From contig NZ_JABBFV010000016.1 in assembly GCF_012927105.1 (NCBI RefSeq), forward strand, positions 1-64,000: a stretch of 64,000 bases of DNA. Reading direction: 5' to 3'. Of the stretch, positions 54,504 to 60,899 are shown piece by piece; positions within the stretch are counted from its first letter, which is position 1; each line of letters opens with the position of its first letter. The stretch is from Sphingobium psychrophilum (lineage in GTDB: Bacteria; Pseudomonadota; Alphaproteobacteria; Sphingomonadales; Sphingomonadaceae). The notes under the pieces were generated by a model. The model did no database searches. It was not told the DNA's origin and was given only the letters and a program-made list of their open reading frames with translations. The translations under genes and the position numbers were made by a program.

Positions 54504-54541
54504 GGCCCGGCCACCACGCCGGGCCGCCTCTTTTTGAGGAG
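54504..54541 (+). terminator. Hairpin with T-run between the parB-like gene and the next leader ORF
   Basis: GGCCCGGC (54504-54511) pairs perfectly with GCCGGGCC (54518-54525); five T follow at 54531-54535. Right after it, CCTC (54527-54530) can pair with GAGG (54536-54539), which belongs to the next ribosome site. Either an intrinsic terminator or a translation-controlling hairpin. Confidence 0.5.
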
Positions 54542-54548
54542 ACCTCAA

Positions 54549-54599
54549 ATGCCGAAATCCAGTGCTCCCGTGCCCTGCTGGGGAGGACGCCATGGCTGA
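54549..54599 (+). CDS. Possible 16-aa leader peptide
   Basis: ATG at 54549 behind a strong GAGGAGACC ribosome site opens a 16-codon ORF (MPKSSAPVPCWGGRHG) that stops at 54597-54599, overlapping the ATG of the next gene at 54592 by 8 bp. The next gene's ribosome site (GGGGAGG) lies inside this ORF. This is the arrangement of a leader peptide coupled to the downstream gene. No protein family is implied. Confidence 0.4.
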   Translation: MPKSSAPVPCWGGRHG

Positions 54600-55098
54600 C
54601 TATCATTCACCAACGGTCGTGCAACCGGACATACCAGTCGCCGCGATGACCCCGCTCGAACGCCGTTTACTGTGCGAACAGTTCGAGCATGAAGGCAATG
54701 ACCAAGCGGTCTACTTTTTCGCCAGCGATAATGTCGCCGACACGGCTTGGATCGCGACCGCTGAACTGGTCGAATTGCTCGGTCAGGATAATGGCATGGT
54801 CGGTCGCATCGCTGACGTGGTGCGTGCGGAAATCGCCAAGGGTGATCTTGGCGAAGACGAGTTCGAGCTCGATTTCTCGATGATCGGCTATGACCTGATC
54901 TTCCAGGACATTGTCCGGCGATCGCCTGACCTTGACCACGTGCAGATCATCGCAGCGTGGACCTGCACGAAGATGCGGCCCGACGGCTTTGGCGGGATGG
55001 CGACCGTCATAACGGCTGACGACGTCCATTCGATGTCCACCGCGTCCTACATCGAAGAGGTACTCGGGCGTTTGGGCGAGCCACCGCCCTCCACCTGA
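54592..55098 (+). CDS. Hypothetical protein of the ICE
   Basis: 168 aa. Begins MADYHSPTVVQPDIPVAAMTPLERRLL; an acidic soluble protein with AWIATAELVELLGQD and a conserved-looking centre LDFSMIGYDLIFQDIVRRSP. No family recognised. It follows the parB-like gene and may be coupled to a short leader ORF. Acidic small proteins like this are common among DNA-mimic or early-expressed ICE functions, but nothing here proves such a role. Confidence 0.7.
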   Translation: MADYHSPTVVQPDIPVAAMTPLERRLLCEQFEHEGNDQAVYFFASDNVADTAWIATAELVELLGQDNGMVGRIADVVRAEIAKGDLGEDEFELDFSMIGYDLIFQDIVRRSPDLDHVQIIAAWTCTKMRPDGFGGMATVITADDVHSMSTASYIEEVLGRLGEPPPST

Positions 55099-55118
55099 AA
55101 TTTCCTATCCAATCACCC

Positions 55119-55154
55119 CGCGAAGCCCGGCCGTTGAGCCGGGCTTTCGCGTTT
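55119..55154 (+). terminator. Hairpin with T-run ahead of the gene at 55170
   Basis: AAGCCCGGC (55123-55131) pairs perfectly with GCCGGGCTT (55138-55146); CGCG on both sides extends the stem with one bulge. TTT follows, then AAGGAGACC, the ribosome site of the next gene. Same design as the hairpin at 54504. Confidence 0.55.
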
Positions 55155-55169
55155 CAAGGAGACCTGAAA

Positions 55170-55646
55170 ATGTCAGCGCAATACATCTACGACACCGCCC
55201 CCTTGGGCAGCCTCATCCGCTATTCGAACGGCGAGCCGCGCCCGCCCGAGCGTTTTCGCCGAAAGCTTGCCGCTTGGAACAACGACAACGGCACCGGTCG
55301 GCTCGTTGAACGCTACCCCGGCCAGGTTACCGACAACTACCGTTCGCCTGCGCATTTCATGCTCCATCTGGCGACCTACGGCAGTCAGGGCGTCATCGTC
55401 ATGACCGTGCGACGCGCCTACAGCGTCGAAAACCCGCTCAATTTCGAGATCATCGACACGCCGAAACCGGGGCAAGTGCGCGTCCTGACCACGTTTCGGG
55501 ATAAGGACGAATTGCGCCACCTCGCAGCTGACATGGCATCGGCAGAAGCATGGATGCGCGACAATCCCTATTCAGGGATGCGCGCCGAGATTGTGACCGA
55601 CGCTGATCTGGCCGTTCTGTCCTCTGAACTCAGGAGGGCGGCATGA
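55170..55646 (+). CDS. Hypothetical protein of the ICE
   Basis: 158 aa starting MSAQYIYDTAPLGSLIRYSNGEPRPPERFRRKLAAW behind AAGGAGACC. It contains FMLHLATYGSQGVIVMTVRRAYSV and a C-terminal helix pair. No known family is recognised with confidence. It overlaps the next gene by 4 bp, so the two probably act together. An in-frame extension to 55134 runs through the hairpin and is rejected. Confidence 0.7.
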   Translation: MSAQYIYDTAPLGSLIRYSNGEPRPPERFRRKLAAWNNDNGTGRLVERYPGQVTDNYRSPAHFMLHLATYGSQGVIVMTVRRAYSVENPLNFEIIDTPKPGQVRVLTTFRDKDELRHLAADMASAEAWMRDNPYSGMRAEIVTDADLAVLSSELRRAA

Positions 55647-56491
55647 GCGACATCATCGTCGAACATGGCACGACCAGCGACGGCCTTATGGCTGCACGGG
55701 TCGATGGGCTCGCCTATATCGCCATTCCGCTCAAGGAAGGCTTCTCGATCGTGTCCGGCTGGAAGCTCAACCGACCGATTGGCGAATGGTCCCGGTCAGA
55801 TGTTTATTGCGCCGAAGGCGCCGCGGCTGATGAAGTCTCCTTCCGCGCCCATATTGCCGACATCGCGCTGCATGTCCGCCAGCGCAACGCGCTCGGTCGC
55901 GTCGATACGATCCTGCGCATTTCCACGCCTTGGGGCATGTCTCAATCGGCGACCATCTACGCTGAGGGGATCGCCTTTCATTCCACTGCCGGTCATGGCG
56001 GCTTCAAGCTCGACCGAGCACGCAATGCGGGGATGGATCCCGCGTTGCGACTATCTGGCGGCTGGTATGAAGAAGACGCCGAATGGGCGCTCGTCGCAGC
56101 AGGTTACCCGGACCTGTTCACCTACCGCGAACAGGCAACGGCAGACAGGTCGTTGCGAGATTGGTATCCTGATGCTTGGGAGGCTCTCCATGGCCGCGAG
56201 TTGTCAGCGGCAGAATCTTTCACCCGCGACCGCCAGCAGTTTGCCCGCCGCCACGCAAAGGACTGGGTGGTCATTTCTGCCGTTCGATCATCCGATCATC
56301 CTGGCATGGTTGAGGCGCTGGCCACCGCCGGAGGGGGTCGGAAAAACCACGAAACGCGACGATTTCTTGTGCCAGCTGGTGAATATGCCGCTGGACGGCA
56401 CGGGTTCGTTATCAATCCTTCGGCGCACCCTGAGATGGTACGGTCCTCCAGCATCCTATCGGGTTGTCGATTGGCTGGAATGTCAGAGTGA
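55643..56491 (+). CDS. DUF7007-like protein
   Basis: 282 aa. The centre, ILRISTPWGMSQSATIYAEGIAFHSTAGHGGFKL, and a later KDWVVISAVRSSDHPGMVEALATAGGGRK ... RRFLVPAGEYAAGRHGFVI resemble DUF7007, a family of unknown function from plasmids and ICEs. TAGHGG is the most conserved part. It begins 4 bp inside the previous gene. The family name is from memory and should be verified; the gene itself is well supported. Confidence 0.75.
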   Translation: MSDIIVEHGTTSDGLMAARVDGLAYIAIPLKEGFSIVSGWKLNRPIGEWSRSDVYCAEGAAADEVSFRAHIADIALHVRQRNALGRVDTILRISTPWGMSQSATIYAEGIAFHSTAGHGGFKLDRARNAGMDPALRLSGGWYEEDAEWALVAAGYPDLFTYREQATADRSLRDWYPDAWEALHGRELSAAESFTRDRQQFARRHAKDWVVISAVRSSDHPGMVEALATAGGGRKNHETRRFLVPAGEYAAGRHGFVINPSAHPEMVRSSSILSGCRLAGMSE

Positions 56492-56536
56492 CACAATCTT
56501 CAGACACCATTCCTGACCGCGCCTACTCGGAAAAAA

Positions 56537-57931
56537 CTATGCCAAAGCAGCCACTTTAGCGGTCAGATAATCATGGTAACCTTGAAGCAGCGAAAGATCT
56601 GCGGCCGCTGCGCTTGCCATGAGCTTTTCACATTCTGACCGGGCTTTCGTCAATGTCGTCCACTTGACCCCGCTGTCATCCGGAGCGGCGATCCGCGAAT
56701 AGATATGCGCAGAGATTTCTTGTTGGCAGACGAGGGGCAAACAGTTTGGATCGTGGGCAAAAATGAGACGCTTGGCCAAGAAGCCAAACTTGGGATTTTG
56801 AAATTGACTGGCCAGCGTATGGCGGTGTTCCCACGGCATCGCATGAAATTGGGTCATCAGCTGCTCATCTGCATTTCCTGCAAACCCCTCATAGATTTGC
56901 TTTTCAACGTGTTCGTTGGGCCCATACACAGTTTTGGTAGCCTCATACGCGGCCAGCAAGCGGGTTTTGAGTGCGTCGTCGCTGCGAAGATCACTAGCCC
57001 GAACCGCAATGTCATCCTGCGTCAGATCACCGAATAGGTGGTCGGGCACATCCTCTAGCGGCGTCATGGTCGGCGCGGCGTTGGCTTTGATTTTGCGAAG
57101 CGGCTTTGGTGAGCTGACTACGAGACTTTGCAACTGAGCATCGGTCAGATTGCGAAACTTATCGAGATCGTGTGCCAGGTCGAAACAGACCGAAACATTG
57201 GACTGTTCGCTGTCCTGACCAATCCGCAATACCGGCATATGCTTGGGACGGTTGAAGTAGAATTCCGTCAGGAGGAATGGCTCATCTTCATCCAAAAACT
57301 CGGCGGCCGCGGCTCTTTGCGTGAACCGCAAAAAACGATTCCACAGATCGCCAGCGCCGTCCCGAACAAGGCGGCACATGTGAATCGTAGCCTCTACATC
57401 CGACAATGCATCATGGGCATTGTCATGAGCAAAGCCGTTAGCGGGTGCGAGTTGGTCGAGCTTGAAAACTGGCTTGCCGTTGCCACCATAGGGAACAGTC
57501 ACACAATCTGGTTCAAATTCAGTACAGGCTTGAACGAGGGGCAACACGTCACCCCGGCAATTACCGTCGCGATTGGTCAGATATGGATTGTGCAGAGTTT
57601 GGTAGAAGGCTTGGCGCATGAGCTCTTCGTCAAACCGCAGACTGTTGTAGCCAAGAAAAATGGCCGGCGACCATTCGGTCAGCTTGCTGCGAACGGCTCT
57701 GACCATCTCGTAGTGCGATGGCGTGGCGGGATCGTGCAGCCGATCGATAGTCATTTTGGTGACACGAAGTGCGCCTGGAGCTGGAACAATGAACGGCAGG
57801 AGCCGAGAACGTACCTCAAAGCGTTCCAGGATGTTCAGGTCTTCGTCGGTCCTGATTGCCGCAAATTGCAAAATCTGATCGAAGGAGGTGTCAATGCCAG
57901 TCGTCTCAGTATCGTAAAAGACAAACCCCAT
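56537..57931 (-). CDS. sbcB: Exonuclease I (SbcB family)
   Basis: 464 aa, close to E. coli ExoI (475 aa). DEDDh exonuclease motifs: FVFYDTETTG (D and E), FLGYNSLRFDEELMRQAFYQ and HDNAHDALSDVEAT; the C-terminal ExoI-specific region follows (VEKQIYEGFAGNADEQLM). It degrades single-stranded DNA from the 3' end. Exonuclease I is rarely encoded on ICEs. It may process the transferred strand or serve in defence with the adjacent HTH/ImmA pair, from which it is separated by only 18 bp. Confidence 0.85.
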   Translation of the reverse strand: MGFVFYDTETTGIDTSFDQILQFAAIRTDEDLNILERFEVRSRLLPFIVPAPGALRVTKMTIDRLHDPATPSHYEMVRAVRSKLTEWSPAIFLGYNSLRFDEELMRQAFYQTLHNPYLTNRDGNCRGDVLPLVQACTEFEPDCVTVPYGGNGKPVFKLDQLAPANGFAHDNAHDALSDVEATIHMCRLVRDGAGDLWNRFLRFTQRAAAAEFLDEDEPFLLTEFYFNRPKHMPVLRIGQDSEQSNVSVCFDLAHDLDKFRNLTDAQLQSLVVSSPKPLRKIKANAAPTMTPLEDVPDHLFGDLTQDDIAVRASDLRSDDALKTRLLAAYEATKTVYGPNEHVEKQIYEGFAGNADEQLMTQFHAMPWEHRHTLASQFQNPKFGFLAKRLIFAHDPNCLPLVCQQEISAHIYSRIAAPDDSGVKWTTLTKARSECEKLMASAAAADLSLLQGYHDYLTAKVAALA

Positions 57932-57949
57932 GCGCCCCTCCGCAGTCAG

Positions 57950-58468
57950 CTAGATGTATGAGGAGAGTCTATTTTGCAACGCTGTCACGCTCACACGAAA
58001 ACGCTTGGCGAGCGCCTTCATACCAACCTCATCGTCAATATCTAGGCTTTCAATTCCTTCGATTTGACTGATAAATTGCTTTGGCATCAGGAGTTCCGAG
58101 GCAAACGCATTAGCCTGTACCTCAACCCGGTCAGTCCCTTGAGTCGCCAACTCGCCGCGCCAGAGCGTAAAGCCTTTGTCTACATGCACCGTGCCATCAA
58201 TCAGTTCGCGGTGCATGATGTGGTGCCCCAGTTCATGGGCGATGGTGAACCGTTGGCGATTGGGATGGTGGAGCGCATTGACCCCGATCACTGACACGCC
58301 GTCTTTGATGAGCGCCATGCCCGAAAGCTCCTGATCGAGCGGCGAAAAGCGCACGGCTATGCCGAGACTTTTTGCAATTTTCTCGACTGGCACCGGTAGC
58401 GCCGTCACAGCGTATTCTGTCAGGATACGCTGCGCGTGGTCACGAGCAATTTGAGCTGGGCTGGTCAC
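57950..58468 (-). CDS. ImmA/IrrE-type metallopeptidase
   Basis: 172 aa. The zinc motif is FTIAHELGHHIMH (HExxH) followed downstream by EVQANAFASELLMP, the third ligand region. ImmA peptidases cleave a partner HTH repressor, which here is the gene overlapping it upstream (stop and start share 1 bp). N-terminal helix AQIARDHAQRILTEY is typical. Likely switch: stress activates ImmA, the repressor is cut and the flanking operons are released. Confidence 0.9.
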   Translation of the reverse strand: MTSPAQIARDHAQRILTEYAVTALPVPVEKIAKSLGIAVRFSPLDQELSGMALIKDGVSVIGVNALHHPNRQRFTIAHELGHHIMHRELIDGTVHVDKGFTLWRGELATQGTDRVEVQANAFASELLMPKQFISQIEGIESLDIDDEVGMKALAKRFRVSVTALQNRLSSYI

Positions 58469-58824
58469 TAGGAATCGTCCGAAGCAGCAAGCGTTGTGCC
58501 GTTGCCAAACATGCCCATCAGCGCATCGCTCACTTGAGCCTTTTGACGCTCTGAAATGTCACTGCGCGAAATGGGGACAACCATATCGTTTTCGCCACGC
58601 ACTAGCGACTTGGGCAAAAGTTGCATGATCGACGGCAGCTTCAGGGCTTCCGCAAACAGATACACTTGATGCAGCAAAACCTTCTGTCGGCCGGACTCAA
58701 TATTAGCGATTGAGGCGCGGGAAATGCCCACCTTCACAGCAACTTGTGCTTGTGTGAGGCCAATGGCTTTACGCCTTATCGCCACAGCTTCTCCCAACGC
58801 CGAATAGATTGACCACTCGTTCAT
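58468..58824 (-). CDS. XRE-family HTH repressor paired with ImmA
   Basis: 118 aa. HTH: EAVAIRRKAIGLTQAQVAVKVGISRASIANIESGRQ. The C-terminal part has VYLFAEALKLPSIMQLLPKSL. It stands first in the minus-strand operon with the ImmA peptidase and exonuclease I. A perfect 44-bp palindrome lies 26 bp upstream of its ATG, between it and the divergent gene at 58986; this is very probably its operator. Confidence 0.9.
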   Translation of the reverse strand: MNEWSIYSALGEAVAIRRKAIGLTQAQVAVKVGISRASIANIESGRQKVLLHQVYLFAEALKLPSIMQLLPKSLVRGENDMVVPISRSDISERQKAQVSDALMGMFGNGTTLAASDDS

Positions 58825-58850
58825 GGCCGTGCCTTTGGACCAATACGCCA

Positions 58851-58894
58851 GCTATGTCAATCACACAAACATATGTTTGTGTGATTGACATAGC
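58851..58894. promoter_or_regulatory. Perfect 44-bp palindromic operator
   Basis: GCTATGTCAATCACACAAACAT (58851-58872) is followed at once by its exact reverse complement (58873-58894). A partial extra copy, TATGTTTGCGTTGAC, follows at 58896-58910. It lies between divergent genes, close to the ATG of the HTH repressor. Confidence 0.85.
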
Positions 58895-58905
58895 GTATGT
58901 TTGCG

Positions 58906-58934
58906 TTGACGCCATTTCCAAATCCCGTCATATA
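58906..58934 (+). promoter_or_regulatory. Probable promoter of the 58986 gene
   Basis: TTGACG (58906-58911), 17-bp spacer, CATATA (58929-58934). It lies beside the 44-bp palindrome; the partial third operator copy overlaps the -35 box, so repression by the HTH protein is plausible. Confidence 0.5.
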
Positions 58935-58985
58935 GCGAATCGAGGCAAGGGCATCGTGCTCGAGTCCAAGCGGAAAGGAACTGCC

Positions 58986-59246
58986 ATGCAGCTCGAAGGT
59001 GCTGTCATTAAGGAACAAGGCCAGACCTTCGCGGTCGTGGTGGTCAAGCGTCATGTCACTGACAATCGGCATGAAGCGTCGTCGGCAATGCAGAGTTTTA
59101 GTCGCTGCTTTCCGGGAATGCCGATTGTCCTGATGTCTCAGGATTCTCGCGGGGTGCCGACATATTTCGGTCGCCGCGACATTGCCAATTTTCTTTCTGG
59201 GGTGCCGACCAACGCCATCCCTTGGAAGCGTTACACGTTCAACTAA
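58986..59246 (+). CDS. Small hypothetical protein
   Basis: 86 aa, MQLEGAVIKEQGQTFAVVVVKRHVTDNRHEASSAM, ATG behind GGAAAGGAA. Mixed strand/helix pattern, PGMPIVLMSQDSRGVPTYFGRRDIANFL at the centre. No known family. Divergent from the HTH/ImmA operon and followed by the 62-aa gene; the set recurs in such elements as far as I recall, but no function is known. Confidence 0.7.
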   Translation: MQLEGAVIKEQGQTFAVVVVKRHVTDNRHEASSAMQSFSRCFPGMPIVLMSQDSRGVPTYFGRRDIANFLSGVPTNAIPWKRYTFN

Positions 59247-59262
59247 GATCACAGGAGCATTT

Positions 59263-59451
59263 ATGGCCAAGAATACCGGCAACAACTTTCGTCGCGGCGC
59301 AGTTACAGCCCGTACCCAATTTGAGCGCCCCGATGGCAACTACCAGAAGCGCAACGAGCGCACTGGCGAGTTTATGAGCGTCAAGAATGGCGGATCGCCG
59401 TTCAAGGGCGTCGCCAAAGAACCCGATGGGCGCGACAGCCCCAATTCGTGA
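59263..59451 (+). CDS. Small basic protein
   Basis: 62 aa: MAKNTGNNFRRGAVTARTQFERPDGNYQKRNERTGEFMSVKNGGSPFKGV. Basic, glycine-rich, without hydrophobic segments, presumably nucleic-acid binding. ACAGGAG precedes the ATG. Family unnamed to my knowledge. It precedes the SLATT gene by 12 bp. Confidence 0.7.
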   Translation: MAKNTGNNFRRGAVTARTQFERPDGNYQKRNERTGEFMSVKNGGSPFKGVAKEPDGRDSPNS

Positions 59452-59464
59452 TACAATTATCGCA
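59452..59464 (+). promoter_or_regulatory. Possible leaderless promoter of the SLATT gene
   Basis: TACAAT (59452-59457) lies 6 bp before the ATG at 59464, so transcription would start at or next to the start codon. No ribosome site is seen. No good -35 is found, so this is tentative. Confidence 0.35.
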
Positions 59465-59976
59465 TGTCTAACCCAACCCCCGTGCCCACCCCGAAGGATG
59501 CAATCCGCCTCGAACTTGAGCGGATCGAAGAGGATTGCATCCATTCCGGCAAATCTCACTTCAACGCTCACGAGCGGTGGAGCCGATTTCATTATTGGCT
59601 GGGAATCCCGTCGGTCATTTTAAGTAGCATCGCGGGCTTGGCCTTTTTTAAGGACTACCCCGAAATCGGTGGCGCGATTGCATCGGTGGTTGCCGTCTTG
59701 ACCGCACTATCGACATTCTTGAAGCCGTTTGAACGTGCCGCATCGCACAAGAGTTCCGGCGATCAATATCTCTCGCTCAGAAATGATGCGCGCGTATTCC
59801 GGCAGATTCGGCTTGAAAACGTCTGTGACGACCAGTCGGCGATTGACGGCTTGGATGAGTTCACCAAGCGCAGAAACGAATTGAACCAAGCCAGTCCACA
59901 GTTTTCAACCAAGGATTTCAAGGTCGCCCGAGACGGGATCGATGCTGGCGAATCCACTCATGCAGTCGATAAATAA
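59464..59976 (+). CDS. SLATT-domain membrane protein (CBASS-like effector)
   Basis: 170 aa. Two adjacent membrane helices (WLGIPSVILSSIAGLAFF and IGGAIASVVAVLTALSTFL, about residues 45-87) followed by a soluble helical region (HKSSGDQYLSLRNDARVFRQI), the SLATT pattern. SLATT proteins are predicted pore-forming effectors controlled by second messengers made by nucleotidyltransferases. The next gene encodes such an enzyme, 4 bp downstream. The role in killing infected cells is inferred from this pairing. Confidence 0.85.
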   Translation: MSNPTPVPTPKDAIRLELERIEEDCIHSGKSHFNAHERWSRFHYWLGIPSVILSSIAGLAFFKDYPEIGGAIASVVAVLTALSTFLKPFERAASHKSSGDQYLSLRNDARVFRQIRLENVCDDQSAIDGLDEFTKRRNELNQASPQFSTKDFKVARDGIDAGESTHAVDK

Positions 59977-59980
59977 TCCT

Positions 59981-60751
59981 ATGACAGTCAACAGTTACCT
60001 CACCAATCGTGCCAGCAACGCAATCCTTTCGACCGGCGAACAGGATTCAATAAACCGTTCGGTTGCTACCTTGCAAACGCGCCTCAATTCATATTTTGGT
60101 TCCAAACTAAACAGCCATTTTCGTTTTGGTTCTTCTACGCGCGGTACGATTTTGCCTCGCAGCATGGATGGTCATTCCGATATTGATTACATGGTGGTGT
60201 TTGCCGAAGGGGGCTATACCCCTCAAACCTACCTCAACCGCCTTCGGGCCTTCGTCGATGCCTATTACTCATCGTCAGACATCAAGCAGTCCTCACCGAC
60301 CATCGTGCTGGAACTCAACCACATCAAATTTGACCTTGTGCCCGCACTTGCCAACATGTGGGGAGGCTACCAGATTCCAGATGGAACAAGCGCGTGGCAA
60401 AATACAAACCCTAATGATTTCAATGGCAAGCTGACCGAAAAGAACACTGCTAATCACCACCTCATCAAGCCGACCATCAGGCTCGTGAAGTTTTGGAATG
60501 CCCAGAACGGCTATGTCTTTGATTCATACTCGCTGGAAAAATGGATTGTCGATCAATCATATTTCTACATCAGCACCCAGCGTGACTACCTGCTTGAAAC
60601 ATTCGAAAAATTGGCAACGCCAACCGATACGCAATGGCGAAAAGACAAGGTTGAGCGCGCCAAGAAGATTGTGGCTGAGGTTCGCAGGCTTGAGCGCGAG
60701 AATATGCCTGTTTCCGCTGAGCTTGAGATCAAAAAACTCATCCCGGAGTAA
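59981..60751 (+). CDS. SMODS nucleotidyltransferase (CD-NTase-like)
   Basis: 256 aa from ATG 59981 (MTVNSYLTNRASNAIL); an earlier ATG at 59942 would overlap the SLATT gene, and family proteins begin at the later one. Polymerase-beta motifs are intact: FGSSTRG (49-55) with GS, SDIDYMVVF with D67 and D69, and the third acid D118 in HIKFDLVPAL. Such enzymes make cyclic di- or oligonucleotides on phage infection. With the SLATT gene it forms a minimal two-gene CBASS-like unit without Cap2/Cap3 or other accessory genes. Confidence 0.85.
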   Translation: MTVNSYLTNRASNAILSTGEQDSINRSVATLQTRLNSYFGSKLNSHFRFGSSTRGTILPRSMDGHSDIDYMVVFAEGGYTPQTYLNRLRAFVDAYYSSSDIKQSSPTIVLELNHIKFDLVPALANMWGGYQIPDGTSAWQNTNPNDFNGKLTEKNTANHHLIKPTIRLVKFWNAQNGYVFDSYSLEKWIVDQSYFYISTQRDYLLETFEKLATPTDTQWRKDKVERAKKIVAEVRRLERENMPVSAELEIKKLIPE

Positions 60752-60802
60752 TGGCGGATCGGCTCATTCCAATTAACTGACCAATATGCATCAGGCTGTA
60801 AT

Positions 60803-60899
60803 CGAGTGAGAGGCTAGCCGGGAGCGGGCGAACCGCCCGGGTTTGAGAGAGAGTGTCCGGGCGTGATCCGCCCTTTCTGCTCTCCCGGAGATCCCACTA
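60803..60899 (+). promoter_or_regulatory. Structured 5' leader of the methyltransferase-helicase gene
   Basis: CCGGGAG (60818-60824) pairs with CTCCCGG (60882-60888), closing the whole leader next to the ribosome site CGGAGA. Inside, CGGGCG (60825-60830) pairs with CGCCCG (60834-60839); GCCCGG (60835-60840) pairs alternatively with CCGGGC (60857-60862); and GGGCG (60859-60863) with CGCCC (60869-60873). The last three share bases and exclude one another in part. The GAGAGAGTGTC block is shared with the parB-like leader. Confidence 0.55.

Noticed and set aside
55665..56516. Plus-strand ORF of 283 aa overlapping the DUF7007-like gene in another frame
   Set aside because: Ser/Arg/Pro-rich shadow frame; the 55643 frame begins with an ATGA overlap and has conserved motifs.
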